From NCBI GenBank assembly GCA_951804985.1, contig OX638135.1, positions 10,578,058 through 10,642,057 of the forward strand: a DNA stretch of 64,000 bases, written 5' to 3'. Every line of letters begins with the position of its first letter. The stretch's first letter is position 1. This DNA comes from Dryomyza anilis (taxonomy: Eukaryota; Arthropoda; Insecta; Diptera; Dryomyzidae). The translations under genes and the position numbers were made by a program. This document shows positions 1-10,930 of this stretch, in pieces. The notes beneath the pieces are model-generated. The model was not told the origin of the DNA. It did not search any database and was given only the letters and a program-made list of their open reading frames with translations.

Positions 1-1110
1 GCCAACGACGTTATGGAATTTGAACAAATTCATAGCGACATCCAGACAAAAGACCTTACACAGCCAATTCTAGAAATACAGCAGAAGCAACTGCTGTACC
101 TATGAGACAAAACCCAAGATGCTTACGAGGCAGCAAGGGAAATGCCCGATGACCCTGAGAAGGTGGATAAGTCCAAACTAAAAGACAAATATAGAAGGAC
201 ATACCAAGCGTACGTCCATTAGGAAGCATTGGGACTCATTGAAGAGTACCGTGGCCCCAAAGGACTCAACCCAGCTGGAGGCGCAACCCACCACTGTACC
301 CGAATTCAGCCCCAGCATAAAAGTGCCCCCATGCGATACTGACGTTTTTTATGGAGACTATGTCTCCTGGCCAACATTTAGAGACATGGTCTCGGCCTTA
401 TATATAAACAACCCAAGGTTAAGCAATGTAGAAAAACTTTTCCACCTTAACCAAAAGACCCGCGGCGAGGCTAAGGACATTGCAAAAAATGCTCCTCTCG
501 TCAATGATGGCTTTTTCATGGCTTGGACAAATTTACAAGATCAGTATGAAAATAAAAGAATGCAAATAAATGCGCAACTCAAGACCCTGTTTAATTGTTG
601 AGTCAGTTATTGTTGAGTCAGGTAGCTCGATAAAGAAACTGTAACGGACTATCAATAACTGCATAATGACCCTTCAAACGCTGGAGATAGATACAGACAA
701 CTGGGGTCCAATCCTGGTATATCTATGCTCGACCCGACTCCCCAAAAATACCCTAGAGGACTTTGAAAAATCTCTAAAGGACAATTCAGTCGTTCCATCA
801 TGGAAAACTTTAGATGCCTTTTTGACCCGCACTTTCAAGACCCTCGAATCTGTTGGCGATATAGAGGCTTCTAATATGAAGCCCAATCAACAAAAAAATT
901 TCGGTAACTCCGGTCCCAGTCCATGGGGAGAGAAACGGGTGCATTCTTTTCATACGAAGGTGGCGCCAAAGCCAGCGCAATCTGCATCGGTACCTAAAAG
1001 GTATGAATCTAAACCCTCTTAGTCTAAGCCATCTCGTTGGGAAATCGATGGTGGCATCTGCAAAACATGCAACGCCAACCACACAATTGGCGAATGCCCG
1101 AGATTTATAG
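1..1110 (+). pseudogene. gag: BEL/Pao gag (DUF1759-like) with first zinc knuckle
   Basis: Gag would form the cytoplasmic particle that packages element RNA. The segment 239-601 carries the conserved capsid pattern of BEL gag (FYGDYVSWPTFRDMV, then LSNVEKLFHLNQKTRGEA and AWTNLQDQYENKR). It resumes in another frame at about 666-1022 with TDNWGPILVYLCSTRLP. Near 1056-1095 an untracked frame gives a CX2CX3HX4C knuckle (CKTCNANHTIGEC). Bases 1-238 read as the N-terminal gag part with an internal stop. At least three frame breaks make it non-functional. The true start is outside the window. Confidence 0.88.
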
Positions 1111-1112
1111 CC

Positions 1113-1484
1113 ATGGAAGTTGAAGAAAGGCAAGAAATTATAAAGCAAATTGGTTGCTGTTTTAATTGTCTTGCAGTTTCTCATGGCTATGAAGAATGTA
1201 AGAGCAAATATCTGTTAGGAACGGCAATGGTCATGATCGAACATGAAGGAGCCTCATTTGTTGCACGTGCGCTTATTGACTCCGGGTCAGAAGCCACGTT
1301 TATAGCCGAACAATTATTGAGACAAATCGGACTGCCAACCCAAGCAGTAGATGCACAAGTTACTGGCTTAAACCGGTCAGTTGCTGCAACTCCGACCAGA
1401 TCATGTGAGCTAACGTTGCGTTCTTCTACCAATCCTCACTTCAGGATACATACACAGGCCTTAGTGTTAGACCCTCACAAATGA
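1113..1484 (+). pseudogene. BEL/Pao second zinc knuckle and retropepsin-like protease
   Basis: This 123-residue segment starts with a CX2CX4HX4C knuckle (CFNCLAVSHGYEEC, about residues 16-29). It then carries the aspartic protease active site LIDSGSEATFI with the catalytic Asp at residue 56. In the family this protease cleaves the gag-pol precursor as a homodimer. The catalytic triplet DSG is intact, unlike the second BEL copy downstream. The frame closes at 1484 before the protease-RT linker, which resumes near 1573, so the domain is separated from pol by a lesion. Confidence 0.88.
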
Positions 1485-1572
1485 TCTGCCTACATACCCT
1501 ATTGACCCTACCCTATAGAACAGTGTATGTGAACTGGACTTAGCAGATGCTAAGTTCTTCCTGACACGACCC

Positions 1573-2705
1573 GTGGACATGATAATAGGATGCGATTTAT
1601 ATCCGCAGATTTTCGAAAACACTACGCGCCGAGACCCTACAGGCCGTTGTATTGTGTCCCTCCCATTTAAAACCGTTGAGAGTAATAGTCTCGGTAATTC
1701 GAGACATATAGCCATGGCTCAATTTTTGCGAAACGAAAAATCGCTATTGAAAAAAACCACGATAAAGGCTGAGTTATTTTAGAATATCTAGAGCTTGGTC
1801 ATATGAAGAAAATCAGCCAATCACCCTTTTGTGGCTATCAACCGACCCATTATTATTTGCCACACCATGCTGTGTTTAAGCCAGAAAGCGTCTCGATAAA
1901 GTTAAGAGTTGTTTATAACGCGTCGAATGTGACAGCTAACGGCAAAAGTCTAAACGACATATTGTACACAGGACCCATACTGCAACTCAATTTGGTCTCA
2001 TTAAAATGGTCTCATTTTAAAATGGCGACTGTATAGGTTTGTGTTCAACGCTGATATACAGAAAATGTATCGTCAGATTCTCGTTGACACAAATCACCAA
2101 CCCTATCAAAGGATATTTTTCCGAAAATCAGTCGATGACCCTATCGAGGACTATGAGTTGCAGACGGTGACTTTAGGTGTTAATTGTGCACCGTATTTGG
2201 CCATTAGGACCCTTCAAAAGTTGGCAGACGATGTAATCGAGATCCACCCCCTCGCCTCGTATATATTACGTAACAGCATGTACGTTGATGACGTTTTGGC
2301 TGGTGTACACGAACTGGTGCAGGCGAAAAAGGCACGACACGAGCTCGTGTCTGCCCTAGAGTCCGCTGTCTTTACGGAAATGGACTTCTAACTCCCAGAA
2401 AATTCTCGAAGATCTGCCAACTGACCATTTGTTGGACGTTGATTTGCTCAAATTGTCCGAAAACAATAGCGCCAAGACCCTGGAATGCTAAAAAGGATTC
2501 GTTCTTTTTCCAGGTTACACCAATTGAGCTTAACTCTGGCTACACGAAGCGCCAAGTTTTGTCGGCTATTGCCAAATTGTTTGACCCTGCTGGATGGTTA
2601 TCACCCGTGATTATTGCAGCTAAGATAGTCATGCAGCAAGTTTGCCTTGACAAAACGGATTGTGACGCAATCATTAAATGGCAAAATTTCATTGTCGGCT
2701 ACTGA
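1573..2705 (+). pseudogene. pol: BEL/Pao reverse transcriptase and connection region
   Basis: The domain copies element RNA into cDNA. It is spread over four frames: 1573-1782 (MIIGCDLYPQIF, then SLPFK and LGNSRHIAMAQF), 1803-2036 (YLPHHAVFKPES, LRVVYNAS, LNDILYTGP), 2041-2391, and 2439-2705 (LSAIAKLFDPAGWLSPV, the connection). The catalytic box YVDD is intact at 2281-2292, and upstream NADIQKMYRQI supplies the first catalytic Asp. Breaks at 1782, 2036 and 2391 and a stop at 2703 make it inactive as it stands. Family assignment is secure because the YLPHHAV and FDPAGWLSP blocks are typical of BEL/Pao. Confidence 0.92.
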
Positions 2706-2739
2706 AGCCTCAATAAAATAGAAATACCCAGATGGACCC

Positions 2740-3170
2740 AATTTTCACCCAAATTAAAAATAGAATTTCATGGATTTTCTGATGCTTCAGAAAAAGCTTA
2801 TGCAGCAGCGCTATATATGCGTGTAATATTTGAAAACTGCCAGGCAGTCACAACCGTTTTGGTGGCGAAAACCCGAATGACCCCAGTTAAGACCGTTTCC
2901 TTTCCGCGGCTTGAACTCTGCGGAGCAGTCTTACTGTCAAATCTCGCAGAAACGATTTGATGTGACTCACTATCGAGCAAATTACTGGACTGACTCTACG
3001 ATAGTGCTGGCATGGCTACGTAAACCTCCATGTTCATGGAAGACATTCGTTGCCAATCGAGTATCGACGATACTTGAGAAAGTAGGCGGCGAGAATTGGC
3101 ATCACGTCGATTCCCAAGACAACCCAGCGGATGTGGCCAGTCGTTGATGCACAGCCTCAGATCTTCGTCA
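2740..3170 (+). pseudogene. BEL/Pao RNase H domain
   Basis: RNase H would degrade the RNA strand of the RNA:DNA hybrid. The frame just before 2800 reads EFHGFSDASEKAYAAALYMR, matching the first catalytic block. The frame 2911-3147 gives TDSTIVLAWLRKPP and then HHVDSQDNPADVASR, the last blocks of the domain. The middle glutamate region near 2890-2920 (LPRLELCGA-like) falls across a frame change. A stop directly follows the NPADVASR block. Confidence 0.85.
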
Positions 3171-3539
3171 ACATGACCTCTGGTGACACGGCCCCTCCTG
3201 ACTAACACTCGATCAAACCAATTGGCCAGTATCGCGAGACCCGATCGAAACCAACCTTGAGGCCAAACCGGTACAAGTGTTCGTTTCCGCGATTCAGGAT
3301 CCACTATCGATATTAGTGCGAGTGAAATTAAAGTCGTACGTGAACGACTCATATTGCTTAGTAAAAAAAATTTGTTTGCTGACGAATACAACGCACTGAC
3401 CCTCAAGACCCCAATCTCACCCAAAAGTTCGATTTTGACACTTAACCCTTTTCTAGACCCAAAGGACGATTAGCAAAATCACCCACGCTAACATACAACG
3501 AGCGATTCCCGCTGTTGTTGCCGTACCATAGCCAATTTA

Positions 3540-4629
3540 CCAAGTTGATTACCCTTTTACCCCACAATGTGACTTTGCATGGTGGAAATCAGTTAGTCCT
3601 TCGACTTCTGAGAACAGAATTTTGAGTCCCACAACTAAAGGTTCTTATTCGCTCCACCATACATAATTGTAAATCATGGCGGCGCTACCGCCTGAACGCA
3701 CAACCCTCACTCGCACATTCAGTAACACTGGTGTAGATTTTGCTGGTCCGTTTGAGATCAAAAACTACATTGGTCGCGCTTGTTTAATAACCAAGGGCTA
3801 CGTTTCCGTGTTCATATGTTTTGCGACTAAGGCGATACATATCGAACCTTGTAGTGACCTCTCGACCCAAGCGTTTTTAGCAGGCTTTTCTCGATTTTTT
3901 AGGAGGCGGGGATGCCCTGTCGCTCTTTACTCTGACAACGGCACCAATTTCGTTGGCGCATCAGTAATGTTGAAGAGAGATCGACAGGAATTCATGAAAG
4001 CGCTACAGACCCAAGTACTATCTACGCATAGTCACCAGGACCTTAATTGGCATTTCATACCACCTGGAGCACCGCATATGGTCGGTCTCTGGGAGGCGGG
4101 TATGAAAAGTTTCAAGACCCACTTTAAAAAGATTGCATCAAATCAAAGATTCACCTTTGATGAGTTTGCAACTCTGCTGACCCGAATTGAAGGACGCTTA
4201 AACTCCAGACCCATCAGCCCTTCTAGTGAGAACTCACAAGATTTGTCTCCTTTAACCTCAGGACATTTATTAATTGGTACGCCATTATTGACCCCAGCGG
4301 AGCCTGATCTAAGTGACTCCAGTTTGAACACTATTAATAGATGGCAAAATCTAAAGATACTTCATCAGCAGTTTTGCAAACGCTGGAAAGATGAGTGCCT
4401 TATAGAGCTACACAAAAGATTCAAGTGGAAGTTCCCTCAACGAAACATCGAAGTCGAAGACCTAGTAGTTATTCGGCACGAAAATCTGCCCCCTCAAGAT
4501 TGGAGTCTAGGTCGAGTCGTGAAAGTCTATTCAGGCTCGGACGCTAGAACTCGCGTAGGAGATATTCGAACTGCTAAGGGAACCACCACCAGGCCCATTA
4601 CAAAGCTTGTGGTGCTCCCCACAAACTAA
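3540..4629 (+). pseudogene. BEL/Pao integrase: zinc-binding end, DDE core and C-terminal domain
   Basis: Integrase inserts the cDNA into the genome. Around 3565-3680 the zinc-binding module is recognisable (LHGGNQLVLRLLR, then HNCKSW), but a stop interrupts it and the last Cys is Trp. The long frame 3676-4629 (317 residues, uninterrupted) holds the catalytic core: Asp21 in GVDFAGPF, Asp87 in YSDNGTNFVGA and Glu140 in GLWEAGMKSFK. It then has the DUF5641-like tail (WKDECLIELHKRFKW, RHENLPPQDWSLGRV). This is the best preserved stretch of the element, although the Met at 3676 is internal to the ancestral polyprotein and is not a real start. Confidence 0.93.
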
Positions 4630-4719
4630 TGACCCACCCACATTTTGCCATGGTAACCTTCTACAAGACCCGAACCCTACTTTATTTCAGTTTCCATAGA
4701 ACCCAACCACTCTAGCGCT

Positions 4720-6208
4720 GTGAAAGAGAACGCCAGCGGCAAGCGTGGCGACTCAAGGCTCAGCTGGAAGAATGCCCGGCAAGGAAGAGACACGAGTGGG
4801 CGAAACAAGCACCGCACCAACAACAACACCATTAAGCGCAAGAGTAACAAGACCCATACCCGACCTAACTCCTCCAATCATCGTGTCGCTCCAACAGGAC
4901 GACACTCGAGACCCTCGCAAGTCACTCACCATGTGGCTTGTGGAATTTGCCGTCAGGACCATTGGCTGGCGACGTGCTTTAGGTTCCGCGAGAAGAACCT
5001 GGATGAGAAGTACGAAGTAGTGATGAGGTATCACTACTGCGTGCATTGCCTGGCACGGTCACACCTCACTGATCGGTGCACTTGCAGAGAGAAGTGTGCC
5101 ATCTGTCAGGCGAAACACCACACAAGCCCGCACGGACACTCCCGACTACGCAAAACTGAGCGGGAGCAGAGTAATTCATGCCGCCATCGACCCACAGACC
5201 CGACCTGAGGAGACGAGACCCACTGAGACTCCCCTTGTGTTTGTAAGGCAGACTCTCATCCCCACTGCCACAGTCAAGGTGCATCACAACAACAAGTGGC
5301 ACCTTGCACGCGCGCTTATAAATCCCACGAGGCATGTGACGATTATTGCGCAGGAGCTGGTTAACCAGCTACATCTGAGGACGACTAAGGTGGACGACAA
5401 GACAGTCTGCAAGGTGGTAGTGGGGTCCCAAAGATCTACCTCGCAAGCCATACCCAGACGACGTCAATGAAGCTGTCTAAAGCGACGTGCTTTAGGTTCC
5501 GCGAGAAGAACCTGGATGAGAAGTACGAAGTAGTGATGAGGTCCCACTACTGCGTGAATTGCTTGGCACGGTCACACCTCATTGATCGGTGCACAAGCAG
5601 AGAGAAGTGCGTCATCTGTCAGTCGAAACACCACACAAGCCTGCACGGACACTCGACTACGCAAAACTGAGCGTGAGCAGAGTAATTCACGCCGCCATCG
5701 ACCCACAGAGACCCGACCGGCGGAGACGAGACCCACTGAGACTCCCCTTGTGTTTGCAAGGCAGACTCTCATCCCCACTGCCACAGTCATGGTGCATCAC
5801 AACAACTAGTGGCACCTTGCACGCGCGCTTATAAATCCCACGAGGCATGTGACGATTATTGCGCAGGAGCTGGTCAACCAGCTACATCTGAGGATGACTA
5901 AGAAGGTCTGCAAGGTGGTAGTGGGGTCACGTTTTGATGAAGCATTCAAGTGCGAGAACAATGCACTAGTCTCCAAAGATCTACCTCGCAAGCCATACCC
6001 AGACGACGTCAATGAAGCTGTCCTGAGCCGATTTGAGCACATCTTCCTTGCGGACCAGAAGTGCTGTTCATCGGCTCGACTAGTGTTGGAGTTGGGTATA
6101 CAACACCCAAGGATATTAAAGACGGGTGTTTACGCAAGCGACGGCGGCTTGGCAGTAGCTCAGAGTACTGCGTTCGGCTGGACGCTGTCTGGCCCATGTG
6201 GACTCTGA
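4720..6208 (+). pseudogene. Second BEL/Pao-like gag zinc-knuckle and protease region, internally duplicated
   Basis: The first part (about 4940-5140) encodes three knuckle-like motifs, CGICRQDHWLATC, CVHCLARSHLTDRC and CAICQAKHHTSPHGH, typical of the gag-protease junction in BEL elements. A protease block follows (near 5297-5360 and again 5811-5875), but the active-site Asp-Ser-Gly is replaced: ARALINPTRHVTIIAQELV has Asn-Pro-Thr at that place. The region ends with AQSTAFGWTLSGPC (about 6150-6200), which normally precedes the RT. No RT follows, so the element has lost nearly all of pol. Frames change repeatedly, as expected of a duplicated relic. Confidence 0.8.
4971..6025 (+). repeat. 513-bp tandem duplication inside the gag-protease relic
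   Basis: The block starting with gacgtgctttaggttccgcg at 4971 recurs at 5484, an offset of 513 bp, and both copies run to gacgtcaatgaagctgtc. Copy 2 has about 45 bp (near 5929-5972) that copy 1 lacks, and copy 1 has a few bases near 5390-5405 that copy 2 lacks. The junction lies at about 5478-5483. Confidence 0.9.
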
Positions 6209-6361
6209 GTCAACACACAAACCCGTAATTAACGACCCACCGATGACGACCACACCCACTGACCCGAAGACGATGAAGATGTTTAATTATTATTATCCTG
6301 AAATAAATTATATAAATGAATGGACTTTTTTATTAATATTTTTTTAGTTTTGCAGACACTG

Positions 6362-6375
6362 CAAGGGGGGCGGAA
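6362..6375 (+). other. Polypurine tract of a BEL-type LTR element
   Basis: The purine-rich caaggggggcggaa lies just before a TGTTTACG start. In LTR retrotransposons this tract primes plus-strand synthesis immediately 5' of the 3' LTR. Confidence 0.6.
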
Positions 6376-6973
6376 TGTTTACGCGCAACGTAAATCCTTG
6401 CGTAGTGAACACCGCTTGCCTTGCCTTTGATGTTCGCCGCTGCAGGCAAGGACCGCGCTGCAGTCGAAAGGCGGTCGTTTTTTTCGTTCGGCTAGAACAA
6501 AGTTCTAGCAAGGCGATTCATTAGTTTTGCGAACCTAAACCCGGGCGAACACATTAAGTTTTTTTCCCTCCCAAACCCAACACAAAAAAAACACATAAAA
6601 CCCAATTACATTAAACGCGTATAACCAATAATGCAAGTGTGCTGAAACAAATCACCAACTACAAACGATTCAACATCTGCCAAAAAAACAACATCAACAA
6701 ACAACAGAGTTCTACGTTGGACATTGAATCACAGAACCAACACGATTACAACAAACAACGTTGGACTCAGCACACGATCCTACACAAGACAATCCAAGGT
6801 ACATTTCACAATTTACTATATTTATACACATTGACCCGCGCCCTTTCCCATCGCCATATTACGAACCCACCCAAACACCTACCAATTTAAAACAGTATAA
6901 AACGGCGCAAACCCCAATCGCAACGATATAAAAGAAAACGTATTTCAATATAAAAACATATTGAAAAGTAAAC
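6376..6973 (+). repeat. Probable 3' LTR of the BEL-like element (right end uncertain)
   Basis: It begins TGTT next to the polypurine tract and contains GC-rich palindromic stretches (6400-6480) and then a C- and A-rich, T-poor region. No second copy is in the window to fix the right end. An ACA-type end near 6970 is only a guess. It is bounded on the right by Harbinger sequence. Confidence 0.45.
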
Positions 6974-7130
6974 AAAAAAAATTGATGTGAAAAACAAAGA
7001 CAATATTAAAATTATATATTTTTTTTCGTTGAATAGTTTTCTGTGACATTTATTTAACAGTTTTTTTGTAACAAAATGACACTTAAAAACTGTTATTAAT
7101 TTTTTAACAGTTTTTTTCTGTGTGTGTGTA

Positions 7131-8202
7131 GGAGCCAAAAAAAGAAAAGACACAAACCTGTGCAAAGCGATCACATTGGAAAAGCGTGTTGCTATTGCTT
7201 TGTACGCTCTGGGTTCATCTGCAGAGTACCGCACTATTTCAAATATGTTTGGGATCGACAAATCGACTGTGTGTATGATTCTAATTGATTTCTGTCGCTA
7301 GGTTTGGAAATGTTTATGGTCAATGTATTTAAAGCACTTCCCTTTAACAAGAGAAACAATTAATGAGCGTGTTAGGGGCTTTGAAGTTCTCGGCTTTCCT
7401 CAGTGCATGGGCACGTTGGTAAAAATTAATACCTTTTATATGCACCTAATAATCAAAATATTTAAGATGGCTGTCACATAGAAATTCGTCCCTCTGCGAT
7501 GGATACAATAGATTATTATAATTATAAAGGATGGTACTGAATGGTAATTTTATCGTTGGTGGATGCTAGGTAAGCATAAAATGCAGCATAAATAATTTAT
7601 AAAGTAAATTTTTTAATATTTCAGAAATCGTTTCGTTTATATAAATATTTGCAGTCCAGGACGTTGTAATGATTCACAGATATATGAGCCATCATCGCTC
7701 AAGCAGGAACTACAACAATGTCTACTTCTTAATTCCTGTGCTTATCATAGGTGATTCGGCATTTAGATTCTCACAAAATCTTATGAAGCCATATCCATTC
7801 CATATTTTGAAAAGTAAAAATCAAAAAAATGTCAACTATTAATTGTCCAAATGCAGAAGAGTTGTGAAAAATGCATTTAGACACTTAAAAGCCCGTTTCC
7901 ATCGTATTGGAAAAGGAATTGATAATAAAATAAAAAAAGCTACACTAATCATTAAAACTTGTTGTGCACTGCATAATTTTTACAAATTATGACAAATTAT
8001 ATGAAAAGTGGATTTAAGCACAAGAAGAAAAGGATAGAAGTCGTCAATTTCCATAGGATTATATTTTTAAATGATTCTGAAAACAATGCGGAGAAAATAC
8101 GACAAGCACTTGCAAGTTATTTCAGTAAGAAAATTAAACATTTTTTTTCATTACGATTGAAAGATTTTTATGAACTTAATATATTTGTTCGTTTTGTTAA
8201 GT
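7131..8202 (+). pseudogene. PIF/Harbinger transposase, spliced and decayed
   Basis: The encoded DDE nuclease would cut and paste the element. After an acceptor-like tgtgtgtgtag at 7121-7131 the frame gives LEKRVAIALYALGSSAEYR and FGIDKSTVC, the N-terminal helix-turn-helix of Harbinger transposases. A 48-bp intron-like gap (7419-7466) precedes GCHIEIRPSAMDTIDYYNYK, the first catalytic region. A clean 55-bp intron at 7570-7624 (GTAAGC..TTTCAG) splices to NRFVYINICSPGRCNDSQIYE, with the second Asp in the NDSQ block. Further on are VIGDSAFRFSQNLMKPYP, NAFRHLKARFHRIGKG and CCALHNFYK. Stops at about 7300, 7538 and 7842 and frame slips near 7990 show it is dead. The first exon is not found. Confidence 0.88.
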
Positions 8203-8400
8203 AACTCAGTATTTCTATTGAATTATTTATTTAAGAATAAAAAATTACAATTTTTACAAAATTACTTTTTCTAAACCTTCAAAACAAAAATTTGTCAATA
8301 TAAATCAAATACACGCTTCAATTATTTTTGTACTTTATTTATTAGAATTCAAAAATGCGATAAAGGCATCTTTCATTTAAGTAGCATCATCAACATATTT

Positions 8401-9218
8401 TTAAAGCATTTCACCTTTTTTCTTTTCAATATCTAACATTTCTTTAAAATTTGATTTTAACTCCTCATTTGCATTTACCAATTCCGTGTTAGTTTTCCGC
8501 AATTCAACTCCCATCTCTTCCATATTTTTAAAGGTTTCTGATGAAAATTAAATTTTTTCCAGCTTCTTTGGGTGATGGAGTTGGAGACGGTGATATTGGT
8601 GCAGAAGTAGCAGCCGACGTAGAAGCAAATATCGGAGGAGACGGTAACGGAGCTGTGCATATAGACAGCGTCGGAGATATGCAGATGGAGTTTTCACTTT
8701 CCATGAATTCAGACGTTGATCCATTGTTAACTTCACCTTAAATAATAAAATAAATTATTAATGTTTGATCTTTAAAAATGTATGTTTATATTACCATAAA
8801 TACTGTCCTCAACAACAGTTTCCGGGTGGTAGCTCTTATAAGGACCAAGTATTGCGTGTAGATCATGATACATGGACCAATATGATGGTGATCCATCTGA
8901 AGACCCAATTTTGGATTTTTCTTTTCTGAAAACAAAATAGAATTCCTTAAAATTATAAATCAAGTCTATGTAGGTGCATACGTACATACCTATATTTTGT
9001 TGATAAATTGAACATTTTTGTACGAATTTCTTCTGATGTTAAAGTGTGCCCAAAACTCAGCATCTCCTGTGCCATGTCTTCAACTACGTGGCTATTTCGT
9101 CTAGCTCCACGTAGGTCGCCAATTTTGGTCTGCCATAGCTCCAATAGGACCTGTTCGCTTTCGGAGTACCATATATTTCTTTTTTTTTGTAAATTTTACT
9201 GGTTTTACTTTTATCCAT
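8401..9218 (-). pseudogene. Harbinger partner protein: Myb/SANT-like domain with coiled coil
   Basis: Harbinger elements usually carry a second gene whose Myb/SANT-like protein helps bring the transposase to the nucleus and to DNA. Here, on the opposite strand and convergent with the transposase, three exons can be traced: 9218-8990, 8935-8795 and 8736-8401, with introns of 54 and 58 bp having GT..AG borders. Exon 1 has WYSESEQVLLELWQTK and GHTLTSEEIRTKMFNLSTKYR-type Myb/SANT helices. Exon 3 has a Ser/Pro/Ala-rich linker and a Lys/Glu-rich coiled-coil end (NMEEMGVELRKTNTELVNAN) closing with a stop at 8401-8403. Two one-base slips, one in the A-run near 9180 and one near 8550, break the frame. 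Confidence 0.82.
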
Positions 9219-9476
9219 TTCTTACAATAAACCATTTCTTGAATGAAATACTGTGGTAAATATTAATGAAGTTGGAGATGTATATCAATTTTCGATAACA
9301 AATTAGTGACAATACTACTTTTTATAATTTTTTTCAGGGTTGGATATCAGTTTTTAGCTGTTTTCATTCATGTTTTCTACGAAACCGTCTCATCGACTTG
9401 TTTATGTTTGACAAGTAAACTGCCGAAATCAACTGTTTTCACCTCAGTCTGAACATAGCATTAAAGTAGAAATGCT
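9219..9476. other. AT-rich DNA beyond the Harbinger genes; no gene seen
   Basis: This should contain the right terminus of the Harbinger element, but I could not pair a terminal inverted repeat with certainty. No other coding signal is seen. Confidence 0.4.
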
Positions 9477-9566
9477 AGAAACTCCTCTGATGGCTCGTTT
9501 TAAATATAATACAACAACCTTTTAAAGCAATTTATTTGTAACCAAGGATTGAAACCTATACGAATA

Positions 9567-9690
9567 ACGGTTTCGATTTCGGTTTTTTTCCGCGTTTCGG
9601 TTTCGGTTACGGTTTCGGTTTTTGGTTTTATTACGAAACGGTTTCGATATACCGCTTCCAAGTTACGGTTTCGGTCTTGATTTCGGTTTT
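9567..9690. repeat. Degenerate CGGTTTCGGTT array (left)
   Basis: At least eight variants of cggtttcgg, ttacggtttcgg and cggttt lie in about 120 bp. The matching array at 12258-12407 is in the same orientation. Confidence 0.8.
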
Positions 9691-10604
9691 TGTATAAAAT
9701 TTCTTTTTTTCCATAATTTTCAAATAATTTAACATTGTTTATATTGTGCTAAATTATGTTCAATTGTTATATGGTTATAAAGTGGGAAACGTAATTTAAC
9801 AATGTTTGTTGTTATTTTAGTGAAAATATTGTGTTATATCAATTATTTAATTGATTTCGCCAAGAAAAAAAATTAAATCGTTACCACAAGTCAATGAAAT
9901 GTAACATTTTGACTTCACCTGAGATATAATCTGAATTGCAGAGGAGAGCCGAGAAGCGAACCTTAAATAAAAGCAAGAAGAAATCATCGGTAAGTGTTCT
10001 TAACAGGGACTGTAATAGTTACGAATAATGTACAAAAAATTCAAAATTAAAAATTATATTTGAGCAAAACTTTTTTTCTAATAACGATTATTATTGATTT
10101 TTAAAATAAAAGTCAAATTTCAATTTTAATTTTCAAATTCAAAAATAAAAATTCAAAATTATTTTTTATTTTTTTTTTTTGCTCAAGAATAACGATTATT
10201 TTTGATTTTTAATTTTTTACTCAAAAATAAAAATGAGGGTGTGGAGCGTTGTGCGTAATTTGTTGCGCAGCAAAATTGATGTTCGGACGATGAAAAGATA
10301 GACTCAAATACAAATTTGGGTCATGTTAGTGAACAACTTCGATGGTCCACGTGGGATTGTGGTTAGTATTAACATTAATATGGGCCAGCAATAGGTAAAA
10401 CTTGAAAACAAATTCAAGAAAAAAACTCTTCATTAAGAAAAAAACTCTTTGTAAGAAGTACCGATGCATTCAATAACAGTCGGAACTGCCGGACTTGGCA
10501 ACGTGGCCAATGCTTAGCTAACCTTGAGCTTCCATGTCATGGTTCATAAGTCTTGTCTAAGACTCCGCCAACCCTGAATAGCCAAGTTAATTAGACTTTC
10601 ATCA

Positions 10605-10690
10605 GTGATTTATTTATACGGTATTGTAGTCAGAGAGCTCGGCCTACATTCTTATAGGACTGTAGTGCCAAACTATTATTATTATTATAT
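10605..10690 (+). repeat. 3' fragment of the tRNA-SINE inside the hAT
   Basis: The stretch gagagctcggcctacattct... and the following aggactgtagtgccaaac plus an (att)n tail match the 3' end of the SINE at 62540-62834 in reverse complement. Confidence 0.75.
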
Positions 10691-10709
10691 GCAAAAATAT
10701 ATACTCATC

Positions 10710-10925
10710 CAGGTGTGTCATTGTACTATATTTTTGGGTGAATCTGTTCCAGTTGGATTACAAAAGCACCCAAGTGCGTCATTGGAACTTTGTTGGGTGA
10801 ATCGGTTCCACAAAAGCACCCTATTGCGTTCTTGAAACTTTTTTGGGTGAATCTGTTCAAGTGGGATTATAAAAGCACCCGAATGCGTCATTGGAACTTT
10901 TTTGGGTGAATCTGTTTTGGTAGTA
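10710..10925. repeat. Short tandem repeat, units 49-59 bp
   Basis: The block gggtgaatc-gtt starts at about 10736, 10795, 10844 and 10903, each followed by aaaagcaccc and gcgt.attg.aactt. This gives about three and a half units. Confidence 0.85.
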
Positions 10926-10930
10926 GGTCA

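Larger units (their letters stand above)
1..4629 (+). mobile_element. BEL/Pao LTR retrotransposon, decayed gag-pol interior
   Basis: The order gag, zinc knuckles, protease, RT, RNase H, H2C2/DDE integrase and a terminal DUF5641-like domain is that of BEL/Pao elements. The reading frame is broken at many points (near 240, 600-660, 1022, 1484, 1782, 2036, 2391, 2705, 3147), so this is a pseudogene copy. The left end lies outside the window, and no LTR is visible directly after the integrase stop at 4629. It is followed within about 100 bp by a second BEL-like gag, so the two are either nested or rearranged parts of one composite. Confidence 0.93.

Noticed and set aside
810..1184. Minus-strand 124-codon frame opposite gag
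   Set aside because: It lies antisense to well recognised gag and has no domain of its own.
4630..4719. 3' LTR of the first BEL element
   Set aside because: No purine tract or TGTT start lies between the integrase stop and the next gag.
6887..7261. Minus-strand 124-codon frame
   Set aside because: Antisense to the Harbinger transposase N-terminus and T-rich upstream DNA; hydrophobic content follows from base composition.
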